From Proteromonas lacertae (taxonomy: Eukaryota > Sar > Bigyra > Opalinata > Proteromonadidae), in NCBI GenBank assembly GCA_002245135.1, contig NGBS01001175.1:1-64000 (forward strand): a DNA stretch of 64,000 nucleotides. The letters run 5' to 3'. A model generated the notes under the pieces. That model searched no databases, had not been told where the DNA came from, and saw only the letters and a list, made by a program, of their open reading frames with translations. Within the stretch, counting starts at the first letter, position 1. Each line of letters begins with the position of its first letter. Made by a program: the position numbers and the translations under genes. Shown here piece after piece: positions 1 to 9,404 of this stretch.

Positions 1-1804
1 CATCATATACCCAATCTGTTTCAGAATCAGTATCATTATTATTATCTACTGATGTAACAGGTTCATTTGGAGCTTCTGAATCTACTGGTGTAACAGGTTC
101 AGTTGGGGCTTCTGAATCTACATCATCATTATTTTGAAATATTGATGAATAAGGTACTTGTCTTGTAGTACCATCTAATCTAAAATGATTAACTGTATCT
201 GGTGGAGCAGTCGGATGTGATGGTGGTGTTATTGGTGAATATACCGGTGATACCTCTCTTGGTATTTCATTATTATTACTATAATCACTTGAAACTAAAG
301 GTGGTGGTATTGGTAAATCATTTTCATCATAATTAAGTCTATATGTATCATCATCAATATCATCTTGTACTGATTGAGCTTGTTGTTGTTGTGGTGGTGG
401 TGGTGTGATGATGGTTGAGGTTGAGAGTGTTGTTGTTGTTGTGGAACAAGGTTGTTGTACCACATTATTTCTAAATTTACATTTACATTACCTCTATTAG
501 GATTTAACTTGATATTTCCATTATAATCTGCTGATAAAGCTTCTTCAACAGGTAATAATGGTGGAAAAGAACTGATATATTTTTCTTTTGTGCTAATCTA
601 TTCATATAAAACATAATTGCATCAGCATAATGATTTGTATCTCTTTGTCCTTCTTTTATATTATTTGATTCAAGTATTTTTTGAATTGTTGCTATGTAAT
701 TCATTCTATATCCATTAGAAGCAGATGATGGTAAACCCATTATATTTCTTTTGTCATAATCAGGAGGTTCAGGATATACATTACCATCTCTTAAACTAGG
801 TATTTTATACTTACTAATAAAAAATAATTCTGTAACACAATTATATATCAATACAGCTATAGAGAATGCTGTTCTTTCTTGTTGTGCAGTTATATACCAA
901 AATTTCGTTTTCATTAACTTATTAATAAATATTCTTATCTTATTAATTGTTACAGAACAATACACTTGAATCGTTTGTGAATGAATTGATCTATCTATTA
1001 AAGGTTGATTTTCATAAGGATCATCAGGTAAATCATCATCATCTTCCTCATCATCATTATTACTATCTTCATTATTATTTTGTTGTTGTTGTGAATGTGG
1101 TTGAATTGATTGATTCATAATCGTTATTATCATATATATCTTTATCATCTTCTTCATTAAAAGGTTGTGTATGATCTTTTGTTTCTTTTTGTATTTTTCT
1201 AATTCTTTTATTTTCTAATTTAACAACATTCAATCTTTCTTTAGGATGAAGCACAACAAATGGATTATTTCTTAATATATAATTAGAAGCAATACATAAT
1301 TCATCAATAGCTTTATTTAATCTATCAACAATTATTTTAACATCATTGTTTGTTTCATAGCTATATTGATATAATGATTTATTTCTTGAAAACGGTCCAT
1401 GTTGATATAACGATTTACACCAGTTAAATAACTTCATATGTACATCATATAAATTATAGATTCTATTAAACTCATGATCAGGCCATCCTACTGGTATAAG
1501 TCTCTATCAATTATTTCATCTAATCTAATCTTGGTTAACTTTTTTGCATTATCATATATAATATCTTCATAATCTTCATTACTAAGATGTTCATCATTGC
1601 CTACAATACTTATATTATCAGAATCAGTATTTTCTTCTGTTTCATCATCATCATCATCATTATTAGCATTAACAGAATTATTACTATTATTAATACCATT
1701 ATTACTAGAATTGCTACGACTGTTATTATTTGAGTTATCTACTGCTGTACCTTCATCATCATCAAATTTAATAAATCTCTACGTATTCTATTACGATTGT
1801 TCAT
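1..1804 (-). pseudogene. Low-complexity Asn/Asp/Gln/Pro-rich protein of the viral element, frame-broken, runs off the left edge
   Basis: I do not recognise the family. Reading leftwards from an ATG at 1804-1802, one protein can be followed across several frame changes: an Asn/Ser/Asp-rich stretch (about 1780-1560), a more ordered part with PVGWPDHEFNRIYNLYDVHM across a break near 1500, a Gln/Asn/Asp-rich stretch near 1090-1030, an ordered part (about 1000-600), then a Gln/Pro-rich tail still open at base 1. Frame changes are visible near 1770, 1500, 1110, 590 and 400. It has no introns and is divergent from the minor-capsid gene with only about 52 bp between start codons, which fits a compact viral gene arrangement. 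Repeated small lesions suggest decay, though sequencing errors could contribute. The true C-terminus lies outside the window. Confidence 0.5.
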
Positions 1805-1856
1805 TATGTGAGAAAAAATCAATTAACTTTTTATTTGAATAATTCTTATACATATA

Positions 1857-2822
1857 ATGCAACCTAAGAGTGATACTAATAATTAGGTCATAGAAGAGCA
1901 ATTTTTTTATCATCAACTGATATTATTGAAAGAGAGTCAGATGTATATACAAAGTGTTTATCAACACCTGTTATAACTGAAGAATATCAGTATATTACGT
2001 TAAACATAGGCAAGAATATCAAACAATAACATATACACTATTCAAAATGATGTTAATGAAAAGTATGTTTTGATATAGAATATTTTCATGTAAATGATCC
2101 TATAAACCCTTAAATGATCCAAGCGTAATATTAAGCGGACCAAAATTAAATACATTAGAGATAAAGATACCACAAATCATTATAGTGGTGAAGAGTTTTT
2201 AAATTATTTAACAAAGAGTATGTTAACTGAATTAAAATTTACTACACTAGTACGTAAAGATATTTTACCTGTAAAAGAAAAAGATGAAGATGAAAGTTTT
2301 AATTATTTCTTACATCCTCAAGCTGGAGATAAGATATTTGACTGGTATGATAAGACTACGAATAGATTAAAATTATATTGTGCAATATATACTCACTTTG
2401 GTAATTATATACTAACAAAAATAAAAATGCGAATGCCTAACCTATTTGGTAGGTTATTAGGTAGTAATGTAATAGATGACGAATTAATTATATTAGATAG
2501 TAATCCATCGCATAGTTGGGGTACAAAAGAACAATACTATGATCATAAATTTTTATTAACACCATCACTTATATGGTGTAATGTAATACAAGTTAGATGT
2601 AGTTGGGTTAATAATGGTGAGAATTCAGCTGTTTTAGCAAACATACCTATAACTGATATATCAAACACAAATATAACATGGGTTAATCCACAAATAGATT
2701 GGTCAACTAAAAAGATGCAATTTCATGATTATCAAAAAATAAAGTTCAATCTATCAAATGAAGATGGTTATGCTATAGATTTAACTAATATATCATTTCA
2801 ATTTGAGATAATAGTTTATTAA
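1857..2822 (+). pseudogene. Minor capsid (penton-like, single jelly-roll) protein of a Polinton-like element, 5' part broken
   Basis: An intact 200-codon stretch runs from 2220 to the TAA at 2822. Upstream to an ATG at 1857 the same protein continues in pieces: a TAG shortly after the start, then frame changes near 2030, 2110 and 2180. The C-terminal pattern (FNLSNEDGYAIDLTNISFQF near the end) resembles the last strands of Polinton/Maverick penton proteins, where a polar D/G turn precedes a short strand just before the stop. Position directly before the major capsid and packaging ATPase genes supports a penton role. Assignment rests on order, size (about 320 codons if whole) and the C-terminal pattern, so it is moderate. 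The broken front half means this copy probably cannot make the full protein. Confidence 0.55.
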
Positions 2823-2884
2823 ATACTTATATAATTTTTAATTTTTGATTGTATTACCATTTTTCTTACCAAAATTAAATATAT

Positions 2885-4414
2885 ATGAATAATATAACAA
2901 CTGTACCACAATCTCAAATTCATAACAGTGTTGTACCAACATTAATACCTGATTATGTCTACATTCCTATTACACCTAACCAAACAAGAGATGTAGTTGT
3001 TTTAAGTCAAACATCATCAACTGATACAATAACTTTTGAATTATCACCAGATAGTTGTATGAATTTATCAAAATCTTATCTCGATTTTGATTTAATAATC
3101 GATCCTCATATAGTATCTGCAAATCCTGGTAATCCTGCTGCAGCTGGTAATGCATATACTATAGCAGGACGAGCAGCAGCAGCATTACCAGGTCCTGCAG
3201 TAGGTGAAACTCATGCTTTAAGATTAAGAAACACAATGAATTTTAATTCAATTAAAGTATACAACAAAACAGGAACAGTATTATGCGATTTAGATAACAG
3301 CTATAATGAATATAGAGACTTAATGCATGAATTATCTTATCATTGTCCAGATGATGTGAAAGGTATTAAATATTATGATGATACATTTGATGGATGTCAT
3401 GTAGCAAAAGATAAAGCAAATGGTCAATATGAAGTAATAGATCCATTATTATTACATTATACTCCTGGTAATAGAACAAGATCTAGATGTGGTCTTAAAG
3501 AAGAACATTATATGGAAGTGATAGATCCTGTAGGAGGTGCACCAATGGTTGATATAAGAATAAAAAGGCATTGCCGATTTCATTTTGCTGATTTATTTAA
3601 TACAATTTTATCATGCAAAAGTGATATTTATTTTGGTGAAACAATTTATATTTCAATAACATTTGCAGGAATTAATTCATGGATATTATATAAGCATAAA
3701 TTAATTGCACAAACAGCTGAGGCTGATCATGATGGAGAAAGCTATTATGATGAATGGACAAGATTTATTGAAATGAATATAATAAATCCAAAATTATATG
3801 TTGCATATAATAAAAGTCCACAATGTAATGCAAATACAATTAATTATGTTACTCATCATGGTATAGATTTTACTGATTTCAATATAGTTCAGTTAGTAAA
3901 AGATACTATTACAGGTGATCCTAATTTTAGCTATAATTTTACTATTAATAGTAGTTTAGGTCCTTATGTGAAATATATATTATATAGAGTTTATATGAAT
4001 AATGTTGCAACTAGAACACCTTTACCTTTTAAGTTTGCTGATGATAGAGTTAAATGGCAAATAAATGATACACCATGTACACCAGATTATTTAAATATAA
4101 CTAAATATGAAACATTTGAAAAATTATATCCTATAATTAGAGGAACATATTTTGAGAGATGTCATCAAGAAATTGATTGGTATGAAAGATTTTTTGATAT
4201 ATTAAATTTCGGAAGTGATTCATTAACTGATATAAAATCAAGAGCAGGTAGAGATTTAAGTAAAGATTTAAAAATTACTTTTGAAGCAAGAAATCATGTT
4301 TTTGATACAAATAATACTGCTCATCATGCAGTAATGACATATCATCACAAGTTCTACATTATAACAGGTAAGATGTTAATCATCTCAGCTAGAGGAGTAG
4401 AGAAGGTGATTTAA
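2885..4414 (+). CDS. Major capsid protein (double jelly-roll) of an endogenous Polinton-like virus
   Basis: This is an intact, intron-free 509-codon ORF, 62 bp after the minor-capsid gene. The N-terminal third has the pattern expected of a double jelly-roll capsid: a strand YLDFDLIID near residue 65, an Ala/Gly/Pro-rich loop (residues about 80-105), then a segment that sets up a 'particle' strand and the turn DLDNSYNEYRDL. The second half carries HFADLFNTILSCKSDIYFGE, the region where PLV and virophage capsids have their conserved loop and strand. Length fits PLV major capsids (roughly 500-650 residues). The adjacent packaging ATPase is strong context. It is the structural shell protein. Lack of introns contrasts with the host genes, which supports viral origin. 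A structure prediction would settle the fold. Confidence 0.78.
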   Translation: MNNITTVPQSQIHNSVVPTLIPDYVYIPITPNQTRDVVVLSQTSSTDTITFELSPDSCMNLSKSYLDFDLIIDPHIVSANPGNPAAAGNAYTIAGRAAAALPGPAVGETHALRLRNTMNFNSIKVYNKTGTVLCDLDNSYNEYRDLMHELSYHCPDDVKGIKYYDDTFDGCHVAKDKANGQYEVIDPLLLHYTPGNRTRSRCGLKEEHYMEVIDPVGGAPMVDIRIKRHCRFHFADLFNTILSCKSDIYFGETIYISITFAGINSWILYKHKLIAQTAEADHDGESYYDEWTRFIEMNIINPKLYVAYNKSPQCNANTINYVTHHGIDFTDFNIVQLVKDTITGDPNFSYNFTINSSLGPYVKYILYRVYMNNVATRTPLPFKFADDRVKWQINDTPCTPDYLNITKYETFEKLYPIIRGTYFERCHQEIDWYERFFDILNFGSDSLTDIKSRAGRDLSKDLKITFEARNHVFDTNNTAHHAVMTYHHKFYIITGKMLIISARGVEKVI

Positions 4415-4467
4415 AAATTATGATTTTAATTACAATTTAATATTTCTATTGCTATTATTACTTTATT

Positions 4468-5229
4468 ATGTTTAAGTTTGAAAAAATAAATAACATAAGG
4501 GTTGAACCTGTAGATGGTGGTGAAAAATTCAATCCTAAGAAGATAGTTGGTTATGATTATTTCAATGAGCCATTTTGTAACATTTTTATAGTTGCTCGTA
4601 AAAATAGTGGTAAGACTACTCTCATCTATAATATATTAAGACATGTTTTGGATCCAAGATATAAAGAAAAACAACATGTTCACTTCTTTGTGGGAACTAT
4701 CAAACAAGACAAGTTATATGATTCAATCAAAGAATTACTCGATTATCACGAAATTGATTATGATGAAAATGATTCACTCATTGATCCAGAGTCAGGTGAG
4801 AATGTGGTAGAGAGAATGATGAAAGAAATAAATGATGTTGATAAAGATAATTATTCTTATGCTGAGCATATTATGATCTTTGATGATCTTAGTTTAGAAT
4901 TAAAAACATCAACAATAATACCTGTACTGATGAAAGAAAATAGACATTTAAAATCAAAAATTATTATTAGTAGTCAATATATAACAGATATAGTACCAGC
5001 AGCTAGATCACAAGTTGATTATTGTCTTACATTTTATGGGTTAAGTAATAGAAATCTATTTGATTTATACAACTCATTAAATATATGGATCCCTGAGTAT
5101 GAAACATTTAAAAAATTATATCTTGCAGTCACTAAACCACAATTCAATTTTTTATATATTGATAATGTTAAAAAAGTCTTTAGAGCAAATTTTAATATTA
5201 TGATTGAAGATCATTCTGAAGTTTCTTAA
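4468..5229 (+). CDS. A32/FtsK-type genome-packaging ATPase of the viral element
   Basis: This is a 253-codon intact ORF with a P-loop (ARKNSGKTTL, residues 43-52) and a Walker B strand ending in Asp-Asp (IMIFDDLS, residues 135-142), followed by a sensor-like segment IIISSQYITDI. That combination and the short length match the packaging ATPases of Polinton-like viruses, virophages and poxvirus A32, which drive DNA into preformed capsids. It lies 53 bp after the major capsid gene on the same strand, the usual morphogenesis cluster. It has no introns and no frame breaks. An unrelated cellular P-loop ATPase is unlikely given the neighbours. Confidence 0.85.
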   Translation: MFKFEKINNIRVEPVDGGEKFNPKKIVGYDYFNEPFCNIFIVARKNSGKTTLIYNILRHVLDPRYKEKQHVHFFVGTIKQDKLYDSIKELLDYHEIDYDENDSLIDPESGENVVERMMKEINDVDKDNYSYAEHIMIFDDLSLELKTSTIIPVLMKENRHLKSKIIISSQYITDIVPAARSQVDYCLTFYGLSNRNLFDLYNSLNIWIPEYETFKKLYLAVTKPQFNFLYIDNVKKVFRANFNIMIEDHSEVS

Positions 5230-5284
5230 ATAATATTTTTATAAATATATATATATATATATATATATTCATTAATAAAAAATA

Positions 5285-5956
5285 ATGTTTATTGGGGATA
5301 GAAATAAAGTTGATGTATTAGATGAAGATAAATTAATAGATGATATTACAAATAATATTACAGATAAATTAGATGAAGTGAAAGATCAAATTCTAACAGT
5401 ATGTAATACAATAAATAGTGTAGTAAATAATATACCTCGTACTATAATACCAAGACCTTATTGTTTGCATAAACAACATACATTTTATTCTATGAAAAGA
5501 AAATATTTAGTTAATGGATCACCTGTATGGGATACTAAAATTACTAAAATACCAATCAAAATAGAGATGTTTGAGCATTTTATGAAGATTAAATTATATG
5601 ATGGTTTTACATGTAATTATAGTGGATATATAGGTCATCAATTATATTTAGATGAAGATGATATCATCAAAGCTGAACCTGGTAGAGATGAATATTTACA
5701 ACGTTATTATAATATACTACTAGGATTATACTCTAATAAATTATTCCCCATTAGAGCAACAAATGTTAAAGATACTTATCATACATTAACTAATAGACCT
5801 TATTATGAGATAAAACATACATTAGTTAATAATAATAATAATCAACCTACATTATGTATTGTAGCTGATCAATACCCTAATCAAGAATATCTTGCAATAC
5901 CAAGACAGACATTCTTCACAGATTATATGAACACAGGTATTACAGAATTCTTTTAA
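5285..5956 (+). CDS. Possible virion fibre-like protein, first of two paralogues
   Basis: The function is not recognised. The 223-residue product begins MFIGDRNKV, then has a heptad-like helical stretch with Val/Ile/Leu spacing (residues about 12-48), and ends in a beta-rich, Tyr-rich C-terminal domain. The next gene encodes a longer protein with the same start peptide and a similar C-terminal domain (both contain a KIPIKI/QIPIKV strand followed by KLYDG/KIYNT). A short shared docking peptide, a coiled coil and a beta head is the general plan of trimeric viral fibres, so I infer a spike or fibre attached to the capsid. An (AT)n run precedes the gene at about 5245-5268. The ORF is intact and follows the packaging ATPase by 55 bp. 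Confidence 0.55.
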   Translation: MFIGDRNKVDVLDEDKLIDDITNNITDKLDEVKDQILTVCNTINSVVNNIPRTIIPRPYCLHKQHTFYSMKRKYLVNGSPVWDTKITKIPIKIEMFEHFMKIKLYDGFTCNYSGYIGHQLYLDEDDIIKAEPGRDEYLQRYYNILLGLYSNKLFPIRATNVKDTYHTLTNRPYYEIKHTLVNNNNNQPTLCIVADQYPNQEYLAIPRQTFFTDYMNTGITEFF

Positions 5957-6056
5957 TATAATAATAATAATAATAATAATAATACGTATATATAAATCAG
6001 TTTTAAATTTCTTGATGAATTTAATAGATTTTATATTTTTTATAATATATAAAATT

Positions 6057-6941
6057 ATGTTTATTGGTGATAGAAATAATAATACATTAGATATTGATAC
6101 AAAAGAGATTGCAAGTGAGATATCAAAAAATGTTAGTGTTAATATAGATATTCAAACATTATCAGATTCTATATCACAAAAGATTCAAATACCAACACCT
6201 AATATAACTGTAGATAGTAATAGTATATCAACCTATATAAATCAACCAATAAATGATAATACTGATACTAAAACAAAAGCAATAAAAGATGAAGTAGATC
6301 AAATTTATAATGAAGTTGATACAATAAGAAATATTGAAAGAGTTGTAGGTTGTAATGATTATAATACTGATGAAGAATTATATATGACTCAAGGTTTTGG
6401 TAAATATGATTCAATTTATAATCATCTTAAATTAATAAATATATATAACCCACAACCTTATAGTATTCAAATTACTACATGGACTGTAAAAGTTACTAGA
6501 ACAGATAATACATCATCAATTATAGATCAGATACCTATTAAAGTTACAATATTCATGAATTCTATAAGAATCAAAATTTATAATACACATCAATTAATTT
6601 ATAATGATAGATCAGATATAAAACAAATTGATATTTATCTAGATGATAATCATTTATTATCAAAATTATATAGTAATCAATCTGTATTAACTGATTTTTA
6701 TAATAAGCTTATTGAAAAATACCCTAATGATGGTAGTAATTGTATAGTATTCCCATTACAAGTTTATAATAATTCTCAATACCCATCAGAATACATACCA
6801 ACACATTTTATATTAATAAATGATAATAAACCTAATCTACATTTACAAAGTGATAGTATTGAAGGTTATCAAAAACAATGTATATTACCTGGTGTTATTG
6901 AAACTATGTATATTGATTACAGTATTATCAATCCTTTATAA
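6057..6941 (+). CDS. Possible virion fibre-like protein, second of two paralogues
   Basis: The start chosen is the ATG at 6057, because the product then begins MFIGDRNNN, matching the start peptide of the upstream paralogue; an in-frame ATG at 6015 would add a 14-residue hydrophobic leader that looks like untranslated AT-rich sequence. The 294-residue product has a helical, Ile/Val-rich N-terminal stretch (residues about 15-90) and a beta-rich C-terminal half with a strand pattern shared with its neighbour. It is the last intact gene of the viral block. An (ATA)n run at about 5960-5982 separates the two genes. Function is inferred only from architecture and position. Confidence 0.55.
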   Translation: MFIGDRNNNTLDIDTKEIASEISKNVSVNIDIQTLSDSISQKIQIPTPNITVDSNSISTYINQPINDNTDTKTKAIKDEVDQIYNEVDTIRNIERVVGCNDYNTDEELYMTQGFGKYDSIYNHLKLINIYNPQPYSIQITTWTVKVTRTDNTSSIIDQIPIKVTIFMNSIRIKIYNTHQLIYNDRSDIKQIDIYLDDNHLLSKLYSNQSVLTDFYNKLIEKYPNDGSNCIVFPLQVYNNSQYPSEYIPTHFILINDNKPNLHLQSDSIEGYQKQCILPGVIETMYIDYSIINPL

Positions 6942-6968
6942 TATACTATTTATTACATCATCAATATC

Positions 6969-7027
6969 TTTTAGTATAATTTTAGTATATTTTTAGTGAA
7001 TTATAAACACCTTTTATTAATTTTAGT
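6969..7027. repeat. Cluster of four TTTTAGT heptamers
   Basis: TTTTAGT occurs at 6969, 6980, 6991 and 7021, the first three spaced exactly 11 bp apart. The cluster lies just after the last viral gene and before the inverted-repeat arm. It could be part of the element end, a 3' processing region or a protein-binding array; nothing in the sequence decides between these. Confidence 0.4.
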
Positions 7028-7029
7028 GA

Positions 7030-7299
7030 AATCCCACCATGTATTATAAAATATTTATCCCATCATCCTTTATATCCCTACCAGTAAAACCAGTAGAACT
7101 TAGAATAACATAGCTTGTAGCGACCTGTTCTACCCCTGCCGTGGCTACTGTAGAGAAAGACTATAGATCAATATTTTACTATTAATCCATCAGTAATTAA
7201 TATTTCAAATTTTTTAATTTGTTTCCTCAATATTTTAAACATTTTGGATATTTTGGGTATAGGAACACTAAATATCCTGTTTATTCATATCCTCTATAA
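7030..7299. other. Junction between viral element and host gene remnant, with a GC-elevated island
   Basis: No gene is supported here. Bases about 7070-7165 are clearly richer in G and C than everything around them (for example CGACCTGTTCTACCCCTGCC), and a 36-codon open stretch exists on the minus strand of the island without a recognisable product. The remainder is AT-rich. The EGF gene homology starts at about 7300, so the breakpoint between the viral element and the host sequence lies within this stretch. I found no clear terminal inverted repeat or target-site duplication. Confidence 0.35.
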
Positions 7300-9305
7300 T
7301 ATATAATACCAGATGTAAAACTACCTAAAGTTGTAGATGTGTTTAATAAAATAACAACTGTAAAACATTTTAATGTTCCAACAAATATGGAACGAGTAGG
7401 AGGTATTGTATAATGCAAAATTATTAAAACTGGACTTTTTGCAGGAAAAGCTGATATATTATCAGTTAAACATAATAGAACCGAAGATACTGTTATTGCA
7501 AGAATTAAATATATGTTTGATGTAGATGAAAAGCCTGCTATAATAGAACTTAATACCACTCCAGAAGCAACAACATCTGCTGAAGAATCTATATCTACTA
7601 CTACTAGTGAAACTGAATCCACATCTACAATTCTAACAGAAACAACAACAGCAAATAGACTTCGTGCTGTTTTAAGAGAAGCAGAAACATCATCAACAGA
7701 TACAACAGCATCAACAGAAACTACTGCAACTGAGAGTACAGCTACTACAACAGGATCAACTGATACAACAGCTTCCACTGAAACAACAGAAACTGCGTCA
7801 GCAGCAACTACAGTTGAAGAAACGACAACACCAACTTCAACTCCAGAACCAACAACAACTGCTCCTCCTCCACCACCTCCAACTGTTGAAAGATTTAATG
7901 TACCAGATTTGGAATATAGTGCAATACAACTAAGAAACGATTTAACAACATACATTCCTCAATATGTTCATGTAAACCATAATGTTACAATACCAGCTGA
8001 TGGTAACTACTCTGCAAGTACTTGGGGAGATATGAAGGAAGTACAGTGAGATTAGTGGATGAAGCATCTACTCCAGAACCTACTTTCAAGTATGAAGATA
8101 AGAATGTTACATTTTATTGTAACGAAATAGGTGAAAAAGGAAAGCCTGTAGTTAAACCATATGAAACATATGTCTATACTAAAGGTAATGATATATATTT
8201 TGTATTTAAAGATCAAAAAAACTTACCAAATGATGATGCTAATTGCTATTTAGCTGCTAATCCAAATGGGGACAAATTAGAAATATCAAAATTTGATATT
8301 GCCACAACATTAAAATGTAATAGTAACAATGTATGTAGAGGTTTCACTATTCCAGATCCTAAAGATCCAGAGTTAATTACTGTAAGTGATAATGAAGATG
8401 GAAGTTATACACTTCGAGCAACTGCTAAGACAATTGGTGAAAAAGCAATGCAAGCAATGTTATCTGCATATACTCAAAATGATAATAAATATGTGTTTAT
8501 ACCTATTTCACAAGATGATGATTATTATGGAAATATATTAATGAAGTTAACAGAAGGTGTGAAATTATCAGTTACTATATTCAATGATGGTAAAATTATT
8601 AATACTGTTCCTGCTGTAGTTAGTTCAGTTATTGGTGAAATATTGAATTTACCACATTATATTGTTAATGGAACAGATAATATAACTGCAACTGCTGAAC
8701 CAACAACTACAACAGCAAAACCTAGTAGGCGTATTTTAGTTGAATCATTTGAATCAAATACAATAAATTTACCAACTGTTTATACTTCAGTTCCATTTAC
8801 TCCTTTAGTAGGTTATGAAGACAAAGTAGGTTATACAACAGCTTCAATATCAATTGATTTAACTGAAAGTGATTCAAGAAAAACAATGGAATGTAGTGGT
8901 CAAGGATTATGTAATAGAGAAACAGGTCAATGTGAATGTTATGCTGGTTATGATGGAGATGCTTGTCAAAGATTGAGCTGTCCTAATGACTGTAGTAATC
9001 ATGGTCGATGTGTGAAAGTATATGAATCATTAGAAAATGCTAATGTGAATTTATATAAAGGATTTGGAAATGATGAATATATTTATAGTTGTATTTGTGA
9101 TGCTGGTCATCGTGGAAGTGATTGTAGTTTATTAGAATGTCCATCATCTGTAGATCCAATGAAAGCAACAAATGATAAAGATGATAAATCATCTGAACAA
9201 AGAGATTGTAGTGGTCGAGGTAATTGTGATTATTCAAGTGGTTTATGTAGTTGTTTTGATGGATTTTATGGTGAAGCTTGTCAAAATGCTAATACTTATG
9301 CTTAA
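7300..9305 (+). pseudogene. Thr-rich EGF-module surface protein, left copy, 5'-truncated and frame-broken
   Basis: This is homologous to the gene at 51096-53586 on the other strand. The signal peptide and first EGF module of that copy are missing. Homology begins near 7300, an in-frame TAA stands at 7411-7413, and a frame change occurs near 8040 (upstream frame ends at 8049, downstream frame is open to 9305). Visible parts: a Thr/Ser/Ala-rich mucin-like stretch (about 7555-7860), a Pro run, a beta-rich middle, then EGF-like modules with CSGQGLCNRETGQCECY, CPNDCSNHGRC and CSGRGNCDYSSGLC. From about 8380 to the end the DNA is nearly identical to the right copy, while the upstream part is strongly diverged. 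Loss of the secretion signal makes this copy unlikely to function. Confidence 0.75.
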
Positions 9306-9404
9306 ACACTTATAATGAATGAAATGAAATGAATCAAGATTTCTTTATTATATATTATATTATATTATATCTAAAATTGTTTGTATGAGAGTTATTATTC
9401 TTAA

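Noticed and set aside
1597..1842. Plus-strand Ser/Leu-rich ORF
   Set aside because: It is the antisense of the Asn/Asp-rich viral gene; low-complexity composition only.
6012..6056. Upstream in-frame start for the second fibre-like protein
   Set aside because: The ATG at 6057 restores the same MFIGDR start as the neighbouring paralogue; the extra leader is a translation of AT-rich spacer.
7120..7150. TGCCGTGGCTACT near the viral junction resembles TGCCGTGGCCACT near 53510 in the EGF gene
   Set aside because: The orientation does not fit the inverted repeat and the match is only about 13 bases, so I treat it as chance.
7281..7955. Minus-strand 224-codon ORF with a Val/Ser repeat
   Set aside because: It is the antisense shadow of the Thr-rich part of the EGF gene remnant; the same effect appears on the right copy (52513-52875).
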